Shown in pieces: positions 24,377 to 32,584 of a DNA stretch of 47,058 nucleotides (its first letter is position 1; every line of letters begins with the position of its first letter). The notes beneath the pieces were generated by a model. The model was not told the DNA's origin. It ran no database searches and saw only the letters and a list, made by a program, of their open reading frames with translations. Source of the stretch: an uncultured Verrucomicrobiota bacterium (GTDB taxonomy: Bacteria; Verrucomicrobiota; Verrucomicrobiia; Chthoniobacterales; JACTMZ01); contig CAJBKE010000008.1 of NCBI GenBank assembly GCA_903953565.1, positions 1-47,058 on the forward strand, in the 5' to 3' direction. Both the position numbers and the translations under genes were made by a program.

Positions 24377-26566
24377 TCAGTCGGATTTCTCGACAACCAA
24401 CAGGCTCGAATAAGGACCTATCGTCACGTTGACGGGAGTTTGCCGCGCCGCGATCGATCCGTCGAGCGGGTCGTAGACTTGCAAATCCCGTTTCCCACCG
24501 TCCGCAGACGACAGCGGAACGGACATGGGTTGCGCGCGGTAATTCACCAAGTAGTCGATACGCCGCCCCTCGCGCACAAAGCGCGCGATCAGAGGCGCGC
24601 CGTCCGTGCGAAGCGCGAAGCCCGGTGGCGAAACGGGACCGATCTCCTTGGCCACGAAGCCCGGTTTCACTGTTTTTTTCCCGGCGAAGAGCGAGCGCAC
24701 CTCTTCGTGTTCGCCGGGAGTATCGCCCAGCTCGGGCAGCGACTTCACCCAGATCAATTTTCCGCCCGCCTTTTCGAACTCCTCGAGCTTCTTCGCCACC
24801 GCGAGCGGGAGCACCTCGACTTCGGGCATGACAATGATGTCATAACGTCCGCCACCCGCGAGCAGTGCACCGTCCTCCACCCTCCCCTCCCGGATCCAGT
24901 CGCCATGCAGCCAGTTGAAATCGATGCCGGTCAGGATGAGAGAGCGCGCCACTTCACCCTGATCCGCAATGCGCTCGACCAAGCGGCGCCAAGCCTTTGG
25001 CCAGAACTCCGGAATCCACATCGACGACGAAGGAAGAAACTCCGCTTGGAATGTCTCGATCGGGTAGTAAACCGCGACCGTTGCGGCGCTGCGCGCCCCG
25101 CGCAGCACGAGCGAGAGGCGGCCGATGTATTCGTTGAGCGCACGGTAGTCCGCCGGATCGTATTGGTCCCAGTAGAGGTAATTCGTGATTTTGTTGACCC
25201 CGCAGAACGCCGCCATGTTGACAATGCGACGGATGTTCGGCGTGGGCAGAGTGAGATTCGGAGCGGAACGCGCAATCATCGGATCGAGAAGACCAGCCAC
25301 CGTCTCGCGGTTTTTCGCCTGCGCAACCGAACTGAGGAATTTCGGCATCCAGTAGTTCCACGGCGCACCGAAATGCAGCGCCTGGAGCACGAAAGACTGT
25401 CCGTCGGGCATGGGCAAGTCGACAGCGGGAACCTGCATAGGCTCGAGAAACTTGAAGAAATCCCCGTAGCCAATGACATGGTGCAACATGCTTTCCTCGA
25501 GCAGCGGATGCCCACCGGCGGAAACGCCGTTCCTCTCCGCCCAGGCCCCGATGCGGCCGGAGAAGTTCTCCGCCAGCACCGCACCGACCGTCTGGTAAAA
25601 ATGCCGGCGCACGAGCTTCGCTGCCCCATCGTCACCGCCATAGAGCGCAGGTAACCGCGGGAGCAGATCATAGCCGTGGTCTTTCTCGAAGCGCGCAGGC
25701 AATTCCGTATCCCACGGGATAAAAACCCGCCCGTTCTCGCGCGCTGTGCCGTCAAATTTGAAGGAAAGCGTCATGAGGTTCGGTTCGTTGGCGTAGAAGA
25801 CGTCCACCTTTCCGGCGAGCGGACCGAGCCGTTTGGCGTATTCCTCGTGCGTCAGCGCGACGAATTTTTCCATCGCCGCGGCGTTGAGCAGGTTGGGGTA
25901 ACGCCCGGTCGTTTTGAAACCTTCCTTGGTCGATTCGGCCTGAGTTCCTTCGCGGCTGATCTGCACGGCGAAGGCGCTCAGTTGCCACGGCCCCTCCAGA
26001 CCCATTGTCTCCACCCGGTCGGCCAGCACCGCGACCTGTTGCGCACGATCAAAGTTGGGCTTCCCGTCGACCAGCGGATACAAGAAGGCGTGGACATACT
26101 TCTCCGCGCCTGAGGGCAGATCGAGTTTCACCGCGGACGTGCCCTCGCCCGTCTTGGACACTTCCACGAGGCAACGCGTTTCGAAGTTCTGATCGGCCTC
26201 GACCACCAAGCCGCCAGCCATGCCGCTGGGGTAACCATTGTCGTCGGCGATCCACACATCGAACCCCGCTTCGTTCGCCGCCGCGATATTTTTGCCCATG
26301 TTGTCCCATGCTTCCTCCGAGCGCAGGTAGCCGTCCGACTGCATGAATAGCTTCACCCCACCGATCCCCGATTCGGCCATCTTGGCATACGGCAGCAAGG
26401 CGCCGTCGTGTTTACTATATTGGACGAGCCGGAATTCCGCCGGCGGATTAGCGAACTCGGCGTCGACCTTCTTCCAATCGGCCGAAACAGACACCGTGCC
26501 TACCGCGAGCAAGAAGGCGACAACAGTCAACTTGAGGCCGGACCGAACGGTGCAGCGCAATCGCAT
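24377..26566 (-). CDS. large secreted glycoside hydrolase, GH106-like (putative alpha-L-rhamnosidase type)
   Basis: A 729-residue exported protein. The ATG at 26566 is chosen because GGAG lies 8 bases upstream and a signal peptide follows (SGLKLTVVAFLLAVGTVSVSA). In-frame starts at 26608 and 26659 exist. The mature start (FANPPAEFRLVQYSKHDG) and AGFDVWIADDNGYPSGMAGG resemble the TIM barrel of GH106-type enzymes. YANEPN and ESMLHHVIGYGDFFKFLEP are further barrel segments. VNMAAFCGVNKITNYLYWDQY precedes a C-terminal Rossmann-like domain with YDIIVMPEVEVLPLAV as in GH42-like enzymes. The exact family is uncertain. It forms a unit with the GPH symporter downstream and has an AraC-type candidate site upstream. 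Confidence 0.7.
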   Translation of the reverse strand: MRLRCTVRSGLKLTVVAFLLAVGTVSVSADWKKVDAEFANPPAEFRLVQYSKHDGALLPYAKMAESGIGGVKLFMQSDGYLRSEEAWDNMGKNIAAANEAGFDVWIADDNGYPSGMAGGLVVEADQNFETRCLVEVSKTGEGTSAVKLDLPSGAEKYVHAFLYPLVDGKPNFDRAQQVAVLADRVETMGLEGPWQLSAFAVQISREGTQAESTKEGFKTTGRYPNLLNAAAMEKFVALTHEEYAKRLGPLAGKVDVFYANEPNLMTLSFKFDGTARENGRVFIPWDTELPARFEKDHGYDLLPRLPALYGGDDGAAKLVRRHFYQTVGAVLAENFSGRIGAWAERNGVSAGGHPLLEESMLHHVIGYGDFFKFLEPMQVPAVDLPMPDGQSFVLQALHFGAPWNYWMPKFLSSVAQAKNRETVAGLLDPMIARSAPNLTLPTPNIRRIVNMAAFCGVNKITNYLYWDQYDPADYRALNEYIGRLSLVLRGARSAATVAVYYPIETFQAEFLPSSSMWIPEFWPKAWRRLVERIADQGEVARSLILTGIDFNWLHGDWIREGRVEDGALLAGGGRYDIIVMPEVEVLPLAVAKKLEEFEKAGGKLIWVKSLPELGDTPGEHEEVRSLFAGKKTVKPGFVAKEIGPVSPPGFALRTDGAPLIARFVREGRRIDYLVNYRAQPMSVPLSSADGGKRDLQVYDPLDGSIAARQTPVNVTIGPYSSLLVVEKSD

Positions 26567-26640
26567 GGCGGAACTCCAGCGGCGACGGTTGGGAAGAGGT
26601 GAAGACATGAGGGGGCGCAGATAACGCGTGGGGGGCAGTT

Positions 26641-26704
26641 TGTATACCAACGAGGGCACGGCGTTGCGCGAAACATTCTGCCATAAAGGAGCAGAATCCT
26701 GCCA
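26641..26704 (-). promoter_or_regulatory. putative promoter with AraC-type direct-repeat site before the GH106-like gene
   Basis: On the minus strand, TGGCAGGA and TGGCAGAA repeat with a 21-bp period (26704-26676). A 28-base gap leads to TATACA (26646-26641). The same site and spacing precede the surface-protein gene at 1800, so both may respond to one regulator. The remainder of 26567-26820 shows no gene. Confidence 0.5.
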
Positions 26705-26820
26705 GCGTCAGCACGGCCGTTGAATTCGTCAAACTGCTTGCCTGCATCTCGGGGCGACCATCGGCGGTGCTGATGCCGCCACCGATTCATCACCACAGAC
26801 CCTATCCGTGGTGCAATGGT

Positions 26821-27717
26821 TCAGGCGGTGACGGAAGCATCCTCGAACAGTTGCCGAGCAATGTCGGCATAAAGCAGGGCCTGCGCATACCGGTCGGACT
26901 CCTCGACCATTTCACCGTCCGGCCCGGGAAACAGCCGGGCGTAGTAGTGAGTCCCGGACAGCAACTCCGGGGCGAAAACGAGAATGTCACCCGGACCGGC
27001 GCGATCGAGGAACCCGCGCATCGCCCGCGCCCAGATCGCCCGGAAGTCGGCGAAATAATCTATAACCCCGACCGCCGCCGCAGGGCGCGATGCGATGTCG
27101 TCGATGGGAACCTGCATATGCCCGGGACTCGCTATACGGCCGTGCATAAAGCCAATGCGGTCAAAGATGGGTTTCATGAACTCCATTTTCATCTCCAGCC
27201 CCCCATAGACCATTTCCTGTCCGCAGTAGTAATGACTGAAATCCCCGTTGAAGAGCACCTCGGGAAACTTCTTGGTGATCTGAACCGTGCGCCACATGTC
27301 CTGCGTGATCGTGGCTCGGTGGGTCTCGATGAAAATGGGCAACCGGGTTTTTTCCGAGGCGGCCAGGATGGCTTCGACCAGACAGAACACCTCTTTGTCG
27401 TCCTCGATCCCCCAGCCGACGTGGACCGTCAGGCACTGATCGCCGCGGTCGGCATGCCGTTGCGCGATGGGCAACGCGTCCCCGCGGGTGTTGATGCGGT
27501 CCAGGCCGCAAAACGGCATCACGTCGGGCGCCGGTGGTTCGCCGCCCGTGACCTGCACCCCTTCAAAACCATCCGCCCGGAGTCGGGCGATGCTTTCATC
27601 TCCCTCCCGCCCCGGCCAGAGGCTTCCCGGGCGCAACTCCTCGAGGTTGGCCAGGTTGAGGTAAACGCACAGCTTGGGCGCGTCCCGGGATCCATCATTC
27701 AGGTAGCGGGGCACCAT
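26821..27717 (-). CDS. xylose-isomerase-like TIM-barrel epimerase/isomerase, copy 1
   Basis: A 298-residue TIM-barrel protein of the sugar phosphate isomerase/epimerase (AP endonuclease 2-like) type. Likely metal-ligand segments are HVGWGIED, IFIETHRATITQD, NGDFSHYY, MHGRIASPGHMQVP and FAPEL; the E, D, H and E pattern is typical for these enzymes. There is no signal peptide, so it is cytoplasmic. It lies 57 bases after the PhyH-type oxygenase gene on the same strand. A paralogue at 35254-36153 follows a different oxygenase. Over the segment from LPIFIETHRA to MQVPID only 2 of 81 residues differ, and the DNA is nearly as similar. Function: probably isomerises or hydrolyses the product of the preceding oxygenase. 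Confidence 0.75.
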   Translation of the reverse strand: MVPRYLNDGSRDAPKLCVYLNLANLEELRPGSLWPGREGDESIARLRADGFEGVQVTGGEPPAPDVMPFCGLDRINTRGDALPIAQRHADRGDQCLTVHVGWGIEDDKEVFCLVEAILAASEKTRLPIFIETHRATITQDMWRTVQITKKFPEVLFNGDFSHYYCGQEMVYGGLEMKMEFMKPIFDRIGFMHGRIASPGHMQVPIDDIASRPAAAVGVIDYFADFRAIWARAMRGFLDRAGPGDILVFAPELLSGTHYYARLFPGPDGEMVEESDRYAQALLYADIARQLFEDASVTA

Positions 27718-27774
27718 TTAGATTTTTTTCCGGCTGTATGGGGCTGATCTCCATGGGTTGACCTTTTCGAGGAA

Positions 27775-28713
27775 TCAGCAGATGCGACGACTTGGCTGCA
27801 GATACTTCTCGTCCCTCGGGATCAGTTCGACCTCGTGTTTCCTCCAGTAATACTTCAAGTCGTCCCGCTGCCATCCCGCGTAGATTTCCTCCCACGACAA
27901 TTCCGTATGGGGATTGAGCGATCCTTCCTCGATCGGCTCGTCCGCGGGCTGATAGCGCACGTCCAGCGATAACCGGATCATTTCCTTCTGCTGGCAGCGC
28001 AAGCCTTTGTGGATGGTAAAACTCGGGAAGGTCAAGACGTCGCCTGCCTCGTATTCGACTTCCACCCAGTCCGTTTCCCACGGGCACGTTTGCGCCGCGA
28101 TGCTTCCGGCGCCCTTGGACGGTTGGATTGGCACGTAGCCGAGTTTGTGTGTTCCGCGCAAAACGGTCAAACCGCCCATCGTGCGCGGACAATCCCCCAG
28201 CGGAATCCACGCGGTCCATGTTTTGGAAGTGCCTTGGATCAGGGGAAAGTCCTGATGCGGCGGCGTAGGCACCATCGAGCGGTGTCCCGTGATCATCCGC
28301 ACGATGTGCCGCGCATGGACCAGAACCTCGCTTTGGAAAAGTTTCTCATACAAAGCGAGCAGACGGGGATGTTGCGGGAGGCGGTGAACACTCTCGACTT
28401 TTTGCGCGTCCTTGTAAGCGGCAATGCTCACCCCGATATCCAAGCGCATTTCTTCCTCGGGCACTTGGTTCAAGGCGTCCAGATCGATGACTCCGCCCTC
28501 CGCGTTTTGACCCGGCCCGCGCCATCCGTGCTTTTCGACCACGGCCAGCAAATCCCGCCTAACGGCATGAACGTCCTCTTTCGGCAACAGCTGCTTGAAA
28601 AACAAATAGCCGTCGGACTCCGCGCGTTCCCGCAACGCCTGCGGGTCATCGAGCAACGGGGAGGAATCGATCATGGTGGCTTTGGATTCTTTGGGGGCGA
28701 CCGCGGTGTTCAT
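27775..28713 (-). CDS. phytanoyl-CoA dioxygenase (PhyH)-family Fe(II)/2-oxoglutarate oxygenase
   Basis: A 312-residue protein with the PhyH double-stranded beta-helix. The iron triad is visible: His153 and Asp155 in PHQDFPLIQG, and His235 in TIHKGL. Arg247 (RLSLDVRY) should bind 2-oxoglutarate. Start candidates are ATG 28785, 28713 and 28674. I choose 28713, which leaves a 55-base gap to the divergent AraC gene; 28674 is nearly as good. PhyH enzymes hydroxylate small molecules and can dealkylate or initiate breakdown. Paired with the TIM-barrel gene and divergent AraC it forms a three-gene module that mirrors 35254-39385. Confidence 0.83.
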   Translation of the reverse strand: MNTAVAPKESKATMIDSSPLLDDPQALRERAESDGYLFFKQLLPKEDVHAVRRDLLAVVEKHGWRGPGQNAEGGVIDLDALNQVPEEEMRLDIGVSIAAYKDAQKVESVHRLPQHPRLLALYEKLFQSEVLVHARHIVRMITGHRSMVPTPPHQDFPLIQGTSKTWTAWIPLGDCPRTMGGLTVLRGTHKLGYVPIQPSKGAGSIAAQTCPWETDWVEVEYEAGDVLTFPSFTIHKGLRCQQKEMIRLSLDVRYQPADEPIEEGSLNPHTELSWEEIYAGWQRDDLKYYWRKHEVELIPRDEKYLQPSRRIC

Positions 28714-28768
28714 GCGAGCAATAAAGCCGCTTGCCCCGGAATCGGGAATGGCTGATTCTGGCAATAAC

Positions 28769-29674
28769 ATGACGTTTTCTATCAAGCGGAAGAAAAGAAA
28801 AACGCCAAAGCAAACACCGCGCCCGATCCTCGTTTACGGCAACTGGTTTCAGTTCAGGGCGGGAGAGAGACTGACGCGCTCCAGGGCGGTGGAGAGCAGG
28901 ATGTTGCTCTCTGTGCACAAAGGCTCAGGTGTTTTTCGAATCAATGGGGAGGACCACCCCGCCCGCACCGGTTCGTGGTTTTTTCTGCCTTGGGCACATG
29001 CCATCGAGTATGCCGCCGACGCCGCCGATCCGTTTCTGGTGGGCGGGCTTCACGTCATTCCTGATCATGACCATGGCTATCCCGTGCACAACCAAGTCGC
29101 GCACGAAAAGAGTGATCGTCTGGCTGGCGTAAAATATCGACGTGATGCCGACTTGTTGTGCGGAAAACATCTGCTGGAGGGATCTTTCGCTCCCCGGCAC
29201 TGCCGACTGCGTGCGCTGGTTGTTTATCTCATCGAATCTTTCGACCCGCAGCGACCCGACGAAGCAAAACAAAGGCAGTCAGCGGAATGGTTGCTGGAGG
29301 AAATAGGCATCGCGCTCGAGGACACGCCACCCTTGGGTCCAAAGCCGAGGCCTGAGGTTCTGGCGCGGGTGGAAGCTCATGTCCGGCAGAACCTCGACAA
29401 GCCCTTGAACGTTCCCGGGCTCGCGCGCGTGGGAAAATGCAGCGTGGCCGGCATTCACCGACTCTTTCGCCATTGGCATGATGATACCCCCGCAAAATGG
29501 ATTGCCGGAGAGCGAATCGAGCAGGCGGCCTACCTGCTGCGCACCACCCGCTCACCCGTGAAGAATATTGCGGAAGACGTCGGCATTCCCGACCAGTTCC
29601 AGTTTTCCCGCTTTTTCAAGCGCCACGCCGGCTGCTCTCCCCGCGAATACCGCAAGCGGCAGGGAATCCTGTAA
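28769..29674 (+). CDS. AraC-family transcriptional regulator
   Basis: A 301-residue AraC regulator with an N-terminal cupin-like sensor (SRMLLSVHKGSGVFRING, RTGSWFFLPWAHAIEY). The C-terminal DNA-binding domain of about 100 residues has LARVGKCSVAGIHRLFRHWHD, VKNIAEDVGIPDQFQFSRFF and CSPREYRK. The ATG at 28769 is chosen over 28673 because the earlier start would overlap the divergent PhyH gene. It is transcribed away from the PhyH/TIM-barrel pair and should control it. Its end is followed by a stretch of degraded genes. Confidence 0.92.
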   Translation: MTFSIKRKKRKTPKQTPRPILVYGNWFQFRAGERLTRSRAVESRMLLSVHKGSGVFRINGEDHPARTGSWFFLPWAHAIEYAADAADPFLVGGLHVIPDHDHGYPVHNQVAHEKSDRLAGVKYRRDADLLCGKHLLEGSFAPRHCRLRALVVYLIESFDPQRPDEAKQRQSAEWLLEEIGIALEDTPPLGPKPRPEVLARVEAHVRQNLDKPLNVPGLARVGKCSVAGIHRLFRHWHDDTPAKWIAGERIEQAAYLLRTTRSPVKNIAEDVGIPDQFQFSRFFKRHAGCSPREYRKRQGIL

Positions 29675-30310
29675 GCCTGCATACTGCCGTCGGTGACGCA
29701 TCGGAACCGTTTACATATAAGCATGCGCCCCGCAGGAGCGATCGCGTTGTTGTGGGGCTCAGAATGAAACAACGGACAATTCTCGAAAGGAACGGCAAAT
29801 GTCACGTCCGGCCAGCGCGACCGAATGTCGCAGATACGGGCACAGCGGCTCGCCTTTGGTGGCGCGACGGCGGGCGCCGGTCCATTGGGCGTTGCCGGGA
29901 AGTTTGGTCGGGTTTGGCATAAAAGTGGTCAATGGGCCGCGGCCCGCAGTTTGCGTTGCGTTTCCTCGGCACGTTGGCGGGTGATCGGGTAGAGCCACAT
30001 GATGCCAATGGCGAGAAGAAGCCCGGCGCATTGGAAGCCGACCAAGCCGGCTTTCATTTTCCATGCGGTGGATTCATCGAGACCCGCGCGCTCGACGATC
30101 TGCGGATCGTAGCCCGCCGCGGTGGCCATGTAGCCGCCCAGACCAAAGGTCATAAGACCGGTTCAGGTTGCGGATTTCCTCCGCCTGGATTTCGGTGCCA
30201 TCTGCCCGCACCAGCCGCAACCGGGCAAGGTTCAGGGCGTGCGGGTTGCACTTCATCCACTCCGTCACCTGCGGTCTGTCCGCGGCCACGATAACCGTGG
30301 ACAAGAAACC
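29675..30310 (-). pseudogene. cluster of three gene fragments on the minus strand
   Basis: No intact gene is present. Reading minus: (a) 30310 to about 30155 encodes STVIVAADRPQVTEW followed by a short NPHALNLARLRLVRADG stretch, which is coherent protein-like sequence of unidentified family, cut at both ends. (b) 30155 to 29929 switches frame to the C-terminal 75 residues of a GPH-type symporter, with a last helix (GLVGFQCAGLLLAIGIMWLYPIT) and a charged tail (RQRAEETQRKL). (c) 29920-29759 is a 53-residue frame (MPNPTKLPGNAQWTGARRR) that looks like the truncated start of another protein. The set looks like the decayed rest of an older sugar locus. Confidence 0.5.
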
Positions 30311-30444
30311 GAATGGGAAATATCGGTAATGTAACTCTTTGTGATATGTCGCAGCGCATGGCACGATTTTTTTGGAAATCTGACCATTTCAACAGGCTGC
30401 TAATGGCCCCCTTTAACTCTTTCTTCCCACGACTAGCGGCGAAC

Positions 30445-32496
30445 ATGGCGTCCAGGATGATCGTTCGGCCTAAGTCATCGCTTATCATTCCGTTTCTCGG
30501 GTTTGTTTTCGTCAGCTCGACCACGCAGGCTCCGGCCGCGACCAGTTCGCTCGACAATGGCACAGTCCGGATCACCGTCGACCTCGACCAAGGCGGCGGG
30601 ATCGTCGCGTTTCACCCGACGGGCCAAACAAATAACAGCGTGATCAACACATACGACCGTGGCCGTAATTGCCAGCAATCGTATTACTCCGGGCCGTCGC
30701 AGTTTTTGCCTGCTGGCACCACGCAAAATCCCAACTGGAACCCTTGGCCGTGGAATCCGGTTCAGGGGGGGGATTGCTATAACAACGGCTCCGGGACGAT
30801 CAGCTGGTCCAACAACGGCACCACGCTCTACGTGAAGTGCAGGCCCAAGCAGTGGGCGCTCCAGAACTACGACGCGGACTGCATCTTCGAGCAGTGGATC
30901 ACCTTGAACGGCAGCGTGGCGACGGTGCAGAACCGTCTCATCAACGGCCGCAGCGATACGACGCAGTATCAGGCCATGGACCAGGAACTGGGCGCTCTCT
31001 ACACATGGCGTGCCCTGAGCCAACTCTGGACCTACACGGGGACGCAGCCTTTCACGGGCGGCGCGCTCACGCAAATTCCGAAGACCGCCCCGCCGTGGGC
31101 CTATTTCCGGGCCACGGAAGGCTGGGCCGCCTACACCGCGAGCAGCGGCAGCAAGTGGGGCGTCGGGATTCTCGTGCGGGGGAACTGCTCCTTCATCGGC
31201 GGGTTCTCCGGCAGCACCACCTCCGGCACCCAGTCGAGCGTCAACACGGGCTACATCGCGCCGCTCCGTCGCGAGGTGATTGATCACAACATCGTTCACG
31301 ACTTCACCTACCAACTGATCCTCGGGAACCTGGCCGACATCCGCAATTACGCCGTCGGCCAGCAGGCGAACCTGAAGCCGAACTTCTTTTTTCGCGGCAC
31401 CCGGGCGGGGTGGACGTATCGAGTTGCGTCCGACTCCGGCTACCCCATTCCCGAAGACCACCTGCGCGTGAACGTGGACACCGGCGACCCGCAAATGTGG
31501 GGGCCGGAATGTTCATTCCAAGCCGCGGAGGTTCCGAAACTCTACATTCGGGCGGCCGTCTATTGCTCCGCCGGCACGCCAACCACGGCTCAGCTGTTCT
31601 GGGAAAAGGAAAATGGTGCTTCAGCAATGAGCGAAGCCCAGAGCTATTCGCTCCCGCTCATCAACGACGGCCAATACCACCTTTATACACTCGACCTCTC
31701 AAAGAATGCTTCTTGGACGGGGCAGATATCCCAGCTGCGGTTTGATCCAGTCTATAACGGCACTACCGGGGATTATGTGAAAGTGTCCGCGATCACTTCC
31801 ACCGCCCCCGGGGTGACCATCAGCCAGAGCGGTGGCTCGACGGTTGTGACCGAGGGCGGAGCCACCGACACCTACACGGTGGTGCTGACCGGCGAACCGA
31901 CGGCCAACGTGACCATCACTCCATCCCCGGACAGCCAGTTGACCGTTTCGCCGCCAAGTCTCACCTTCACCATCTCCAACTGGAGCACCCCGCAGACGGT
32001 CACCGTCACCGCAGTCAACGACGCGCTGGCGGAAGGCACCCACAGCGGAACGATCACCCACGCGGCCGCGAGCACCGACCCGGGCTACAACGGCATCGCC
32101 ATTGCCGCCGTCACCGCGACGATCACCGATGACGTTTCCTCTTTCAACGAATGGACCGGCGGCGAGGTTCCTATGACTCCGGGGTTGCTCACGAAGTATG
32201 CCGTCGGAGGAGCTGCGAGTCCGGCTGGTTTCAGCGAGCAATCCGCCGCGGGATTTTCGGATGCCAACTTCGCACTTACCGCCATCGTTCGGACCAACGA
32301 CCCTCTGCTTACGGTGGTTGGTCAGTCCTCGACGGATCTCATTACTTGGACCGACCTGGTCAACAACCCCTCGGGCACGCCGTCGTCCAGCCAGGCTGGT
32401 GCACCCTCCGGATGCGAGCGCCGCGATTTCTCGATCTCCACCGACACGGAACCCAAGATTTTTCTCCGCCTCGAGATAACCGACTCATCGCCGTGA
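30445..32496 (+). CDS. large secreted beta-rich protein with Calx-beta-like module
   Basis: A 683-residue exported protein of unknown function. The ATG at 30445 gives a signal peptide (MIVRPKSSLIIPFLGFVFV). Upstream in-frame ATGs from 30313 are possible but would bury it. Residues about 30-330 form an aromatic, Asn/Gly-rich beta-sandwich-like region (CFEQWITLNG-type strands, FFFRGTRAGWTYRV). A second beta domain (about 330-480) with YTLDLSKN and QLRFDPV resembles carbohydrate-binding modules. Residues about 490-590 are a Calx-beta-like repeat (VTEGGATDTYTVVLTGEPT, QTVTVTAVNDALAEGTHSG). The C-terminal ~90 residues resemble the conserved end domain of Verrucomicrobiota secreted proteins (CERRDF, IFLRLEI). 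Glycan binding or depolymerisation is likely but unproven. Confidence 0.7.
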   Translation: MASRMIVRPKSSLIIPFLGFVFVSSTTQAPAATSSLDNGTVRITVDLDQGGGIVAFHPTGQTNNSVINTYDRGRNCQQSYYSGPSQFLPAGTTQNPNWNPWPWNPVQGGDCYNNGSGTISWSNNGTTLYVKCRPKQWALQNYDADCIFEQWITLNGSVATVQNRLINGRSDTTQYQAMDQELGALYTWRALSQLWTYTGTQPFTGGALTQIPKTAPPWAYFRATEGWAAYTASSGSKWGVGILVRGNCSFIGGFSGSTTSGTQSSVNTGYIAPLRREVIDHNIVHDFTYQLILGNLADIRNYAVGQQANLKPNFFFRGTRAGWTYRVASDSGYPIPEDHLRVNVDTGDPQMWGPECSFQAAEVPKLYIRAAVYCSAGTPTTAQLFWEKENGASAMSEAQSYSLPLINDGQYHLYTLDLSKNASWTGQISQLRFDPVYNGTTGDYVKVSAITSTAPGVTISQSGGSTVVTEGGATDTYTVVLTGEPTANVTITPSPDSQLTVSPPSLTFTISNWSTPQTVTVTAVNDALAEGTHSGTITHAAASTDPGYNGIAIAAVTATITDDVSSFNEWTGGEVPMTPGLLTKYAVGGAASPAGFSEQSAAGFSDANFALTAIVRTNDPLLTVVGQSSTDLITWTDLVNNPSGTPSSSQAGAPSGCERRDFSISTDTEPKIFLRLEITDSSP

Positions 32497-32532
32497 CCCC
32501 AAACCAAAGAGTTGGTGAATTTTGTGTCAAAG

Positions 32533-32580
32533 CTGTTGCGCTCTTTGTGTTGTAGCGCAGCAACCCGCGGCTCATATAAA
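32533..32580 (+). promoter_or_regulatory. hairpin and TATAAA element before the isomerase gene
   Basis: TGCGCT and AGCGCA form a 6-bp hairpin with an 11-base loop. TATAAA follows at 32575-32580, only four bases before the ATG at 32585, which would give a leaderless message if used. No good -35 is visible at 17 bases, so an activator may be needed. The hairpin could also end transcription of the upstream gene, though it lacks a T-run. Confidence 0.35.
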
Positions 32581-32584
32581 CAGC

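Noticed and set aside
30365-30380. GATTTTTTTGGAAATC resembling the GATTTTTTGTAGAATC element
   Set aside because: Only 12 of 16 bases match and most of these are in the T-run. The distance to the start and the strand do not agree with the other two sites.
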